From TMED108 sp964386795 (lineage in GTDB: Bacteria > Fidelibacterota > Marinisomatia > Marinisomatales > TCS55), in NCBI GenBank assembly GCA_964386795.1, contig CAYLUE010000001.1, positions 6,979 through 70,978 of the forward strand: a stretch of DNA of 64,000 bases. Direction: 5' to 3'. Positions 27,662 to 36,194 of this stretch are shown piece by piece. The translations under genes and the position numbers were made by a program. The notes beneath the pieces were generated by a model. The model did no database searches. It saw nothing but the letters and a program-made list of their open reading frames with translations, and was not told the DNA's origin. Position 1 is the first letter of the stretch. Each line of letters starts with the position of its first letter.

Positions 27662-28152
27662 CCTTCTTCTTCCTTAATTTTTGGAACTACAATTCCATGA
27701 AAAGATTCTTGAGGTTCATAATCTTTTCGCAAAGGCCACCCTTCCCAATCATCTGGACATAATATTCTTCTTAAATCTCTATGCCCAATATATTCAATAC
27801 CAAACATGTCATAAGTTTCTCTTTCAAACCAATCACCGATTCGCCATAGCTTCTCAATTGAAGGAACTTTGGGCTCATTCTTATCATGATTGATTACAAT
27901 CTCAATCTTATGGCGATGCTCCATTGAATGTAAATTATAATGACTCTGAAGCGGACCTTCCTCTCCTGTATCAATGCCTGTTATACATTCCAACTGATCA
28001 AAAGAAAGCTTTGGGTCATTCTTCATGAATGTTGCTATATCCAACCATTCCTCTCCTTTAACCTCAACTTGATTCTCTGGTAATTCATCATTTTCCATTA
28101 CTGATTTACCAAACTGATTTTTAAGAGCCTCTTTTATTTCAATAGATGTCAT
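27652..28152 (-). CDS. nuoC: NADH-quinone oxidoreductase subunit C
   Basis: NuoC (30-kDa type) is a peripheral-arm scaffold. I start it at the ATG at 28152, which overlaps the nuoB stop as ATGA and gives 166 residues. The ORF open to 28242 would add 30 basic residues that are simply out-of-frame nuoB. The family signature is the stretch ERETYDMFGIEYIGHRDLRR, followed by ILCPDDWEGWPLRKDY. The gene is separate from nuoD. Confidence 0.95.
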   Translation of the reverse strand: MTSIEIKEALKNQFGKSVMENDELPENQVEVKGEEWLDIATFMKNDPKLSFDQLECITGIDTGEEGPLQSHYNLHSMEHRHKIEIVINHDKNEPKVPSIEKLWRIGDWFERETYDMFGIEYIGHRDLRRILCPDDWEGWPLRKDYEPQESFHGIVVPKIKEEEGWE

Positions 28153-28640
28153 GCAAGTTTTCTTGTTAGAGGGCGTTCGGTTTGTATCTTTTCTTGAAGT
28201 TTTAATAATCCCTCTATCAAAGCTTCGGGTCTTGGTGGGCATCCAGGTACATAAACATCAACCGGAACAACTAAATCGACTCCTTTTAATACGTGATAGC
28301 CATGCTGCCAATATGGACCACCGCTTGTAGCGCAACTACCCATTGATATCACATATTTAGGGTCAGCCATTTGCTCGTATAATTTTTTTACTCGAAGCGC
28401 CATTTTCATTGTAACCGTTCCTGCGACAATCATTACGTCAGCTTGTCTTGGTGATGACCGTGGCATCATACCAATTCGCTCAAGGTCATGCCTACTAGCG
28501 GCCGAAGCCATCATCTCAATTGCGCAGCAGGCTAGACCAAATTGGAAATACCATGGAGATGTTGATCGTGCCCATCCTAAAATCTTATCTAATGATGCAA
28601 CAACTACATTATCTTGAAATTTATTTTCTAATACACCCAT
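28149..28640 (-). CDS. nuoB: NADH-quinone oxidoreductase subunit B, N2 cluster
   Basis: NuoB carries cluster N2, the final electron donor to quinone. The 163 residues hold the four ligands: tandem Cys38-Cys39 in GLACCAIEMM, Cys103 in GSCATSGG and Cys134 in VPGCPPRPEA. It begins 2 bases after the nuoA stop and is coupled to nuoC by a 4-base overlap. All N2 ligands are intact. Confidence 0.97.
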   Translation of the reverse strand: MGVLENKFQDNVVVASLDKILGWARSTSPWYFQFGLACCAIEMMASAASRHDLERIGMMPRSSPRQADVMIVAGTVTMKMALRVKKLYEQMADPKYVISMGSCATSGGPYWQHGYHVLKGVDLVVPVDVYVPGCPPRPEALIEGLLKLQEKIQTERPLTRKLA

Positions 28641-28642
28641 TT

Positions 28643-29068
28643 TTATTCCTTAGAAGTATTTGACTTTTGAATTAAGCTTGAATAGCGACCCCGACCGTAC
28701 TTTACATTATATTTTACCCAATCTAAATCAGACCGTTTCCATACATAGGCAAGGCCAACAAGTAGAATAAGGAGGAAAATTCCCATTTCAACAAATGCCA
28801 ATAGCCCTAAATCATTAAAAACAACTGCCCATGGAAAAAGAAACACAACCTCTACATCAAAAATTAAAAAAATTAAAGCAACAACATAAAATCGGATATT
28901 GAACTGAACCCATGCAGAACCTTCTGATTCTTCTCCACATTCATACGTGGCAAGCTTATCGGGATTAGGGTTGTTTGGGGCAAGAAGTTTTTGGATAAGC
29001 AAAGGCAAATAAATCAGCACAATGCCAATGAAAATAAAAACAAATATAGTTCCGAAGTCGCGATACAT
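28643..29068 (-). CDS. nuoA: NADH-quinone oxidoreductase subunit A
   Basis: This 141-residue three-helix membrane subunit heads the array. The conserved loop KLATYECGEES contains the quinone-cavity Cys. The acidic second helix FLIFDVEVVFLFPWAVVF is typical of ND3/NuoA. No Shine-Dalgarno sequence is evident before the start. The intergenic region upstream is shared with the divergent proline dehydrogenase gene and should contain the array promoter. Confidence 0.96.
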   Translation of the reverse strand: MYRDFGTIFVFIFIGIVLIYLPLLIQKLLAPNNPNPDKLATYECGEESEGSAWVQFNIRFYVVALIFLIFDVEVVFLFPWAVVFNDLGLLAFVEMGIFLLILLVGLAYVWKRSDLDWVKYNVKYGRGRYSSLIQKSNTSKE

Positions 29069-29118
29069 AAATAAATTTATTTATTTAGAGACTTATAATT
29101 TAGAGCTTTTCCTCAAGG

Positions 29119-29141
29119 ATGGTCAAGATAAACTTGACCAT
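29119..29141. promoter_or_regulatory. Perfect inverted repeat in the nuoA / proline dehydrogenase divergent region
   Basis: Arms ATGGTCAAG (29119-29127) and CTTGACCAT (29133-29141) are exact reverse complements around a 5-base centre. It lies 50-73 bases upstream of nuoA and about 90-115 bases upstream of the proline dehydrogenase start. On the plus strand a T-rich tract follows, so a hairpin terminator reading is possible. Since both flanking genes point away, a regulator operator or a leader hairpin is more natural. The structure is seen directly; its role is inferred. Confidence 0.5.
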
Positions 29142-29232
29142 TTTATTATGTTTTTTATTTAAAAAGAAAAATCATTTGAAAAACAATTACATTTGTTGAC
29201 TTTTATAATGAAAGATTAAATTATATAAAGAC

Positions 29233-30132
29233 ATGACTCTTATAAATTCTATATTAGCTCGCGTTATGCCCTTTCTTCCAAAATGGGTGGTCAGGCCATT
29301 TGCAAAGCCTTATGTAGCAGGTGAAAAAACGCAAGATGTACTAACTGTAGTTCAAAATCTAAATCAAGATGGATTCTCATCAACTATTGATATTCTTGGC
29401 GAATTTATAAAAACCAAAGAAGAGGCTATTCAAATAAGAAAACAGTACTCAGAACTAATAAAATCTATTGCTGATACTAAATTAGATAGCACAATTTCTG
29501 TCAAGCTTACACATCTAGGTTTAGATTTAGATTATTCTTTTTGCAGAGATCAAATGATGAAGTTAGCTCATTCTGCAATAAAATATGATGTTGGCATTAC
29601 CATTGATATGGAAAGTTCAAAATACACTGATTATATTTATAAAATATATCAAGAAATATCATCAGATTATTCAAAAATAGGTACCGTTACTCAAGCTTAC
29701 CTATATCGAAGTTTTGATGATATAAAACAGTTGGACAGTCCTAATTTGAATTTACGGATATGCAAAGGCATATATAATGAGTCTTCTGAAATTGCAATAA
29801 AAGATCGGTTGCAAATAAATCAGAATTTTGAAAAATTAGCTCAAGCTATTTTTAATGGAAAGGGCTATCTTTGTCTTGCAACGCATGATTTAAGCTTGAT
29901 TTGGAAACTTGAAGAATGGATTAGAAATAATAATATTTCACCAGATAGATTTGAATTTCAAGTTTTATTTGGTGTTCCCATGGGCGACACCCTAAATCAA
30001 TTAAAATCTAAAGGATATAAAATAACTGTCTATGTCCCATACGGAAAATCATGGTTCGATTATTCTGTTCGGCGACTAAAAGAAAATCCAAAAATTATTT
30101 CTTACGTTTTAAAAAATATTTTCAAAAAATAA
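29233..30132 (+). CDS. Proline dehydrogenase
   Basis: This FAD enzyme oxidises proline to pyrroline-5-carboxylate. The 299-residue monofunctional form, a (beta/alpha)8 barrel, lacks the P5C dehydrogenase domain of PutA. Conserved stretches are SVKLTHLGLDLD, LRICKGIYNE, ATHDLSLIW, FEFQVLFGVPMG and the C-terminal VPYGKSWFDYSVRRLKENP, which carries the two arginines that bind the proline carboxylate. Electrons would go to quinone, fitting its place beside the nuo/nqr array. It is the first plus-strand gene after a long minus-strand run. No P5C dehydrogenase gene is in the window. Confidence 0.93.
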   Translation: MTLINSILARVMPFLPKWVVRPFAKPYVAGEKTQDVLTVVQNLNQDGFSSTIDILGEFIKTKEEAIQIRKQYSELIKSIADTKLDSTISVKLTHLGLDLDYSFCRDQMMKLAHSAIKYDVGITIDMESSKYTDYIYKIYQEISSDYSKIGTVTQAYLYRSFDDIKQLDSPNLNLRICKGIYNESSEIAIKDRLQINQNFEKLAQAIFNGKGYLCLATHDLSLIWKLEEWIRNNNISPDRFEFQVLFGVPMGDTLNQLKSKGYKITVYVPYGKSWFDYSVRRLKENPKIISYVLKNIFKK

Positions 30133-30172
30133 TTAGTTCATTAACAAATAAATAATAATATATATTTACTAC

Positions 30173-31869
30173 ATGAATTCAATACGTAATAAGCTTACTT
30201 TAAAAACCGCTGCTATTTTACTATTTGTATTAACAGGAACTCTCTATGGTGGTGATGGTGATGCAAATTCAATCTCATTCTTCTTGCTGGCAACTGGCCT
30301 TCTAGGTGGAATGGGTATGTTTTTGTATGGAATGGAAATGATGAGTGATGGAATGAAAGTGACGGCTGGAAATAGCATGAGAACTATCCTTGAAAAATTA
30401 ACATCTAACAAATATCTCGCTTTGGTTGTTGGGGCATTTGTCACGATGGTAATTCAGAGTAGTAGCGCTACCACCGTAATGCTGGTAAGCTTTGTTAATT
30501 CTGGGCTTCTTGCTTTTTCACAAGCCCTTGGTGTAATACTTGGCTCCAATATTGGCAGTACGGTTACCGCGCAAATTGTTGCATTCAAAGTTACAGATTA
30601 CGCATTACTTCTGATTGCAGTAGGATCATTAATGGCTCTTTTTTCAAAAAAAGATACCATAAAAAACTTAGGGTTTGTCGTTTTAGGATTTGGACTACTT
30701 TTTTATGGAATGAAAGTAATGTCTGATACCATGAAACCTTTACGTTCCGATCCTGGATTCAACAGCATCCTAACAAGTTTTGAAAATCCGTTTTTAGGGA
30801 TTATGGCCGGAGCTATCTTCACAGCTCTCGTTCAAAGTAGTAGCGCCACGACAGGAATTGTGATCACCCTTGCGAGCGGAGGGTCCATCACGCTCGAAGC
30901 AGGAATCCCCCTTATTTTTGGCGCAAACATTGGCACTTGCGTCACTGCGCTTCTAGCGGGTTTGAATGCATCACGGGATGCTAAACGAGTTGCTGTTGCC
31001 CACGTTACGTTTAATGTTATTGGAGTTTTGCTCTTCTGTTTTTGGATTCCAACATTTGCAGAATTTATTTCTCAAACCTCTCAAAATATTCCTAGACAAA
31101 TTGCAAATGCACACACATTCTTCAATATAGTCGCTTCACTTGTTTTTATCCCATTTACTGGATTTATTGCAAAAACAATCATACACTATTTCCCCGATAA
31201 AGAATTGGATAGAAATATTGAAAAGCCAACAGTATTGCATCTAGATGAAAGCTTAGTCAATCAACCTGAAGCTGCTATTAATAGCGCCCAGGCTGAGATC
31301 AAAGGGGTGGTAGGGTTAACAGAGCGGGTTGTGGGAACTCTAGTGCGCCCATTTATTAAAGGACAAGAATTGGTTGATATTGAAAATGCAGAAATAGACT
31401 TGATGAGCGGAATGAACCAACGGGTCGAGAAAGTTTCTTTCTTAAACCAAAAAATTAGTGATTATTTAATAACAACTAGTAAATCTGACTTAAGTTCAAA
31501 TCAATCGAAAGAATTATTCACGCTTGTGTCGATTGTTAATTATTTGAATTCTATGAATGATTTAATTCAATTGCGATTTACCTCGCTGGTTGCTAAAAAA
31601 GAAGGTATTAACGAAGAATTCTCAGATTTAGACCAAGAAGAAATCATTGATTATCATAAACGATTAATCAAGCAGGTTAAGCGTTTAGATAAATTTTTTG
31701 CCAAATTTGATAAATCAAAAGTGGAAAAAATTATCACAAAAGGTCAAGAGAATAAAGATTTTGAACAAAAATATAGATTGGACCGCTTAGAAAGAATAGG
31801 TAGTAATGATTCATCACAAAAATCAGCTGAAATCAATCAACTTCATTCTCAATTAATGGATATGCTTAA
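30173..31869 (+). CDS. Na+/phosphate cotransporter (NptA/PNaS family), 3' end lost in gap
   Basis: This sodium-coupled phosphate transporter has two inverted repeats of the transport core, each marked by the QSSSATT signature (about residues 94 and 221). The first part of the chain has 8-9 helices. From about residue 390 a soluble PhoU-like helical region follows. The frame is open for 565 codons until the N run and would need only a little more sequence to finish; the true end is not visible. A signal-like hydrophobic N-terminus is present. It is convergent with nadK on the other side of the gap. Confidence 0.88.
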
Positions 31870-31969
31870 NNNNNNNNNNNNNNNNNNNNNNNNNNNNNNN
31901 NNNNNNNNNNNNNNNNNNNNNNNNNNNNNNNNNNNNNNNNNNNNNNNNNNNNNNNNNNNNNNNNNNNNN
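31870..31969. other. Scaffold gap of 100 N
   Basis: Exactly 100 consecutive N separate the Na/Pi cotransporter and the NAD kinase. A round 100 usually marks a scaffold join of unknown size. Neither gene's 3' end is present, and additional genes could be hidden here. Confidence 0.98.
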
Positions 31970-32600
31970 CAATTGCGCTTAGTTTTGGCATCATTATAGG
32001 ACCTCCAGCTGATAATGAATAAGCGGTGGACCCAGTTGGAGTGGAAATAATTAATCCATCAGATTTATATGATGAAATAAAATTATCGCCAGCGTAAAGC
32101 TCTAAATTAATTATACGTTGTGATTTTCCTCTGTCAATAACAAAATCATTTAAGGCATAAAAAGTCTTTGCTGAGCCATTCTTAGAAAGGGTTGCTTTGA
32201 GTACCATTCTGGGTTGAGTAGAATAATTGCCATTAATAATTTGATCCAGTCTATTAAACATTTCATCAATTGTAACCTCAGCTAAGAAACCTAACTCACC
32301 TAAATGAATCCCTATGATTGGAGTCTCTCTTGAACCTACTGCGCGCGCCGCTGAAAGAATAGTGCCATCGCCCCCTAATGCGATTAAAATATCTAATTTA
32401 TGAAAATCGTTAGCTGATTTAATAATTTTTGGTGAATAAGAGAAATTATTGGGAAGATTATCCTCAATCCTTGTTGTAATATATGCTTCAATAGATTTTT
32501 GCTTGCTCCATTTTAGCATTGGCCCTAGAAGATCCCAAAAAACTTCTTTATCGGTATTACCCCAAATACCAAATCGTTTTATTTCTGAACTAGCGCTCAT
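31970..32600 (-). CDS. nadK: NAD kinase, C-terminal part lost in gap
   Basis: NadK phosphorylates NAD to NADP. The visible 210 residues include the ATP/active-site motif GGDGT at 76-80, the ALND stretch near 150 and the NAD-binding TPTGSTAYSLSAGGP before the gap. The remaining roughly 70-80 residues of a normal enzyme would lie in or beyond the N run, so this is an assembly truncation and not a pseudogene. The start overlaps the xseB stop by 4 bases. Confidence 0.93.
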
Positions 32601-32830
32601 TCTTCCTTGAATTCATCCAAGGATAAATTGCCATCGATATCTTTTGATAGAATTTCAATTTTTTTCTCAGCGCTATCTAGATGCGTCTTTAGCTCTTTTG
32701 AAATAGTTAATCCTTCTTCAAAAAGTTGAATGTTTTTTTCTAGTGATTGATTCTCAGACTCCAAAGATTTTACAATCTCTTCGAGTTTTTCCATGGATTC
32801 TTCAAAATTAAATAGGTTTTCTTTAGTCAT
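32597..32830 (-). CDS. xseB: Exodeoxyribonuclease VII small subunit
   Basis: This 77-residue, entirely helical acidic protein begins with the FEESMEKLEEIVKSLE pattern that defines XseB. Several copies coat each XseA in exonuclease VII, which digests single-stranded DNA. It starts 7 bases after the xseA stop and overlaps nadK by 4 bases. Confidence 0.93.
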   Translation of the reverse strand: MTKENLFNFEESMEKLEEIVKSLESENQSLEKNIQLFEEGLTISKELKTHLDSAEKKIEILSKDIDGNLSLDEFKEE

Positions 32831-32837
32831 ATGCTTT

Positions 32838-34049
32838 TTAACTCGCAGTTTGTTGTGTACTAGATTTTTTTATCGCAGCCATCTCCCCTTTGGCTGTTTT
32901 TAGGGTAAAAGGTTCATTATTATCAACATCATCAGGTTTTCTAATGATTGATCGATTTTTATCATACGCAATGCTATAGCCTCTATTTAAGGTATTGTTA
33001 GGACTTAAGGTGTCTAAATTGGTTCTTAAATTAACAATGGAAGTACGTTTTAAGGAAATAATCCTCCGCATTGATATGCTTAAACTATGGCAAGATTGAT
33101 TGATTATTTCTCTTTGGCGTTTAAAAACAGTTTTTGGTTTTTGCAAGATATGCCTCTCAGATAGATTATCAAAAGTTTGCCAAATTGATGAGATTTTTGA
33201 TTCAATCAAATTTATTAATCGTGATATTTTATTATTAATTGATTGCGATATTTCAAAAATATTATTTATTGCTACCTCTGCTGCTGCAGATGGAGTTGGC
33301 GCCCTCAAGTCTGCGACCATATCGCTAATAGTAATATCAGTCTCATGTCCAACTGCAGAAATAATAGGTTTTTCACATTGCGATATTTGTCGAACCAATA
33401 CCTCTTCATTAAATGGCCATAAGTCTTCAAAGGAACCTCCTCCTCTTCCAATAATAATAAGATCAATATTATCAAGGGATGATAATTCTTTTATTCCTTT
33501 AACAATATCTTGAGCCGCATCTGGTCCTTGCACAAGCGCTGATCTAATTATTATTTTTACTTGTGGGGCCCTTCTTTTAAAAATAGTTAACATATCTCTA
33601 AGTGCGGCACCTGTTTTTGATGTAACTATTCCAACAGTTGAAGGGAATTTAGGTAGCGGTTTCTTTTTTGATTTATCAAACAGACCTTCAGCTAATAAAT
33701 GCTTCTTTAATTCTTCAAATGCTAAAAATAATGCGCCAATCCCAGCAGGTTCCATATGTTGAGCAATAATCTGATATTGACCTCGCGCTTCATAGACAGA
33801 TAGTTTTCCTTGAACTATGACGTCAGTTCCATTTTTTGGGGTAAAGCCAAGAGAATTATTGTTTCCTTTAAACATTACTGCGCGAAGCTCGGAATGTTTA
33901 TCCTTCATTGTAAAATACATGTGGCCCGATGAGTGATGGGTAAAATTTGAAATCTCACCTCTAACAATCACTGATGAATAGCTTGACTCTACTAATGTTT
34001 TTATTTGGACTGTAAGCTCGCTTACAGTAAGAGCATTCTCATATTGCAT
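32838..34049 (-). CDS. xseA: Exodeoxyribonuclease VII large subunit
   Basis: XseA is the catalytic subunit of exonuclease VII. From the ATG at 34049 it has 403 residues; the ORF runs back to 34085, but those 12 residues belong to the preceding gene in another frame. An N-terminal OB-fold (ALTVSELTVQIKTLVE, RGEISNFTHHSSGHMYF) binds ssDNA. The nuclease domain has GRGGGSFEDLWPFNEE and SAVGHETD, and a helical region precedes the C-terminal LNRGYSI segment. The start forms a TAATG junction with the upstream nuclease gene. Confidence 0.95.
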   Translation of the reverse strand: MQYENALTVSELTVQIKTLVESSYSSVIVRGEISNFTHHSSGHMYFTMKDKHSELRAVMFKGNNNSLGFTPKNGTDVIVQGKLSVYEARGQYQIIAQHMEPAGIGALFLAFEELKKHLLAEGLFDKSKKKPLPKFPSTVGIVTSKTGAALRDMLTIFKRRAPQVKIIIRSALVQGPDAAQDIVKGIKELSSLDNIDLIIIGRGGGSFEDLWPFNEEVLVRQISQCEKPIISAVGHETDITISDMVADLRAPTPSAAAEVAINNIFEISQSINNKISRLINLIESKISSIWQTFDNLSERHILQKPKTVFKRQREIINQSCHSLSISMRRIISLKRTSIVNLRTNLDTLSPNNTLNRGYSIAYDKNRSIIRKPDDVDNNEPFTLKTAKGEMAAIKKSSTQQTAS

Positions 34050-34909
34050 TATGGAAGATTCGGCTTGCCGGCCTGCTCCCAGCAATATTGCCAGATTGAG
34101 GCTAATCTGATTGCCGCTCTACCTAGCCTGTCATGCATTAAGTCCTTGGTTTCTGAATATAAAATATCAAGATAAGGTTTTTCAAATTCTAATATATCAT
34201 AAGAGCGTAACTGCTTAGCCTCTTCTTCGCTGAGTATTTTTCTAGCCTTGCTGTCTGCTAAAAGAATTTGCTCATGAAGCTGAAAAGATTCTTTTACAAT
34301 CTTAAAGGCGAACGAAATTGGATCAGTAATCTTTTCAATTTCACCAACAGGTTGTATGCGTCTAATATATTCATCAATTAAACGTACTTCCCATCTAAAA
34401 TGAACACCATAATTTCCAGTTTCTTTACCATTATAGTTTTGGATAACATGAAGAGGTTGATGGAGATCGCCAATATAATGTCCTAATTCACCCATATTGA
34501 ATAAGGCCTCTTCAAACCTATTATTTTTCATCAAATAAATTATGCGATTACAAAGCTTATCAATATACCAAGGAGCATCTCCCATTTTTTTGATGATATC
34601 TTCACCATATTTATCATAAAACTGCTTACGATCTCTTGGGATTTCATCAAATGGAAAAACATCGTAATAATCTGCATCTATAAAATGATGGTGATATCTG
34701 GATCTATCCATATATTTATCATAATCAGGCACAGGTCCATACAATTTTAATTCATCAGAGTGCTTCATCAAAAAACGACCAAAGGGTCCCTTCAGCTGAT
34801 GAGATGCTAAATAATTAATTCGACGATGTCCTTCGTAGCCCCATCCTGATAAAATAGGTGATAAGATAAGGACTAGAATGACAAGCCATATATTACGGGC
34901 TCGCTTCAT
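34049..34909 (-). CDS. Secreted S1/P1 nuclease-like (zinc-dependent phospholipase C fold) protein
   Basis: This 286-residue exported protein has a signal peptide of about 22 residues. The mature chain would begin WGYEGHRRIN, and in S1/P1 nucleases the mature N-terminal Trp amine binds zinc. Further zinc ligands are expected in the histidine stretches RYHHHFIDADYY and MGELGHYIGDLHQPLHVI, where HxxxD-type spacing is clear. Members cleave single-stranded nucleic acid 3' phosphates. The substrate here is unproven, and a phospholipase-like role is possible. Scavenging of extracellular nucleic acid phosphate would suit the nearby phosphate transporter. It follows the mini ribosomal protein by 11 bases and is coupled to xseA. 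Confidence 0.82.
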   Translation of the reverse strand: MKRARNIWLVILVLILSPILSGWGYEGHRRINYLASHQLKGPFGRFLMKHSDELKLYGPVPDYDKYMDRSRYHHHFIDADYYDVFPFDEIPRDRKQFYDKYGEDIIKKMGDAPWYIDKLCNRIIYLMKNNRFEEALFNMGELGHYIGDLHQPLHVIQNYNGKETGNYGVHFRWEVRLIDEYIRRIQPVGEIEKITDPISFAFKIVKESFQLHEQILLADSKARKILSEEEAKQLRSYDILEFEKPYLDILYSETKDLMHDRLGRAAIRLASIWQYCWEQAGKPNLP

Positions 34910-34920
34910 TTCAATTAAAT

Positions 34921-35016
34921 CTATACTTTTTTCTTTTTGTGACGATTGGCGCGTAAGCGTTTTTTACGCTTATGAGTATTCATTTTACGCCTTTTACGTT
35001 TTTTACCGCAGGGCAT
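34921..35016 (-). CDS. Tiny basic ribosomal protein of the AURKAIP1/COX24 (bS22-like) type
   Basis: This 31-codon gene begins MPCGKKRKRRKMNTHKRK and ends in a lysine run; 20 or so of its residues are Lys or Arg. The MPxGKKRKRxK start and THKRKKRLRxNRHKKK end match the COX24-domain mini proteins found in Bacteroidota and related phyla, which associate with the small ribosomal subunit. A Shine-Dalgarno AGAGG lies at 35021-35025, four bases before the ATG. It starts 9 bases after the HU gene stop. Composition, RBS and operon position together make it convincing despite its size. Confidence 0.85.
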   Translation of the reverse strand: MPCGKKRKRRKMNTHKRKKRLRANRHKKKKV

Positions 35017-35025
35017 TCAACCTCT

Positions 35026-35313
35026 TTATTTTTTTAAACTTTCATTTACATGGGAACGCATATTTTTTGCCGGCTTAAAAGTAGGCACATGCCGCTCAGG
35101 AAGAAAAATAGCTTCTCCAGTTCCAGGGTTTCGAGCTTTTTTTGGTTTTCTATGTTTAACGCCAAAAGTACCAAATCCACGTAGCTCAACACGTTCATTG
35201 CGACCAAGGGACTCGATAATTGTTGACATAACACCATTCATTACGGCTTCAGTCTCAACTTTTGTTAAGCCTGTTGCTTCAGAAACGGCATTCACTATGT
35301 TTTGTTTTGTCAT
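35026..35313 (-). CDS. HU/IHF family DNA-binding protein
   Basis: This 95-residue nucleoid protein shows the N-terminal helices with TKQNIVNAVSEATGLTK, the ELRGFGTFGVKHRKPKKARNPGTGE beta-arm region with the Pro that intercalates into DNA, and the C-terminal VPTFKPAKNMR. It dimerises and bends DNA. It is coupled to sppA upstream (5 bases) and the mini ribosomal protein downstream. HU and IHF subunits cannot be separated confidently by eye; as a single gene, HU is likelier. Confidence 0.94.
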   Translation of the reverse strand: MTKQNIVNAVSEATGLTKVETEAVMNGVMSTIIESLGRNERVELRGFGTFGVKHRKPKKARNPGTGEAIFLPERHVPTFKPAKNMRSHVNESLKK

Positions 35314-35318
35314 GGTAT

Positions 35319-36194
35319 CTACTCCATTCGCCAGCGATAGGCTGGCAGTTCATCAAACCAACTACTAGTGGCTTGCTCTAGATTTGATGTAAACAAATCT
35401 AAAAATGAATTATTTTTTTTATTAATCTGAATTGTCCTAGGTTTTCCTTTTATTTTACTCATTGACCCGGCCAATGCAATGGCATCTTCATACGTACCTA
35501 ATAGGTCAATGAGGCCTAATTCTTTTGACTGAAGCCCTGTAAACACGCGACCATCCGCAAGCTTGATTAATTCCGATCTTTTAATTGATCGATTTTCTCC
35601 AACCGCCAAAACAAACTGACTATGAATATTTGTTACCATGTCATTTAAATGTTTCCTATCAGCATCGGTCACCTCTCTTGAATAAGAACCTACATCTTTC
35701 AAACCGCCACTTTTTACCGTTTCAAATTTTATCCCAACCTTGCCTAATAATTCAGTAGCAATAGGATAGTTCATGATTACACCGATACTGCCAACAATCG
35801 TTCCAGGATTTGCAATTAGCGTATCACTTCCAAGCGCAATATAATAACCACCAGATGCTGCAACAGATCCCATACTCGCAACTACTGGTTTAATCCCGCG
35901 TAATGACTTTACTTTTTCATAAATTTCTTGAGTTGGCGCAACAAGACCGCCAGGGGAATCGATTCGCAAAACAATCGCTGAAATGTCTTTGCGATTTTTA
36001 AATTTCTCCAATTGTGATACAGTTGATTCTGAGGAAATTATTGGTCCATTGATTTTAATAATACCAACCTTTTTACCAGTACCTTCTAATGAAGAATTAA
36101 CTGATAACGCTCCTAATCTAAAAATAATTATTGAAACAATAAAAGCACCCAACCCCCACCAGAGCCAATTTAAATTTGTCTTTGGTCTATTCAC
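35319..36194 (-). CDS. sppA: Signal peptide peptidase SppA, short (36K-type) form
   Basis: This membrane-anchored serine protease clears signal peptides and membrane fragments. The ATG-initiated frame reaches 36263, but its first 23 residues lie within the mltD coding end. A GTG at 36194 forms a TAGTG junction with the mltD stop, exactly like the one at ispH, giving 291 residues. The membrane helix then lies about 10-30 residues in. The Ser/Lys dyad is visible as Ser114 in GSVAASGGYY and Lys166 in GGLKDVGS, separated by 52 residues as in the Bacillus short enzyme. Confidence 0.9.
   Translation of the reverse strand: MNRPKTNLNWLWWGLGAFIVSIIIFRLGALSVNSSLEGTGKKVGIIKINGPIISSESTVSQLEKFKNRKDISAIVLRIDSPGGLVAPTQEIYEKVKSLRGIKPVVASMGSVAASGGYYIALGSDTLIANPGTIVGSIGVIMNYPIATELLGKVGIKFETVKSGGLKDVGSYSREVTDADRKHLNDMVTNIHSQFVLAVGENRSIKRSELIKLADGRVFTGLQSKELGLIDLLGTYEDAIALAGSMSKIKGKPRTIQINKKNNSFLDLFTSNLEQATSSWFDELPAYRWRME

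Noticed and set aside
28153..28242. 30-residue N-terminal extension of NuoC
   Set aside because: It is out-of-frame nuoB sequence; the ATGA junction at 28149-28152 gives the natural start.
29193..29220. Sigma70 promoter for proline dehydrogenase (TTGACT plus AT-rich -10)
   Set aside because: The -35-like TTGACT is good, but no convincing -10 box occurs at the right distance, and AT-rich DNA gives many such matches.
31870..31999. Continuation of the Na/Pi transporter frame through the N run into the nadK side
   Set aside because: The residues after the gap are antisense nadK. Gap length is arbitrary, so frame continuity across it has no meaning.
31970..32600. nadK as a pseudogene
   Set aside because: Truncation coincides exactly with the N run, and all motifs before it are intact.
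33100..33513. Plus-strand ORF of 137 codons
   Set aside because: It is antisense to xseA, whose motifs are all intact. The composition looks like a reverse-strand shadow.
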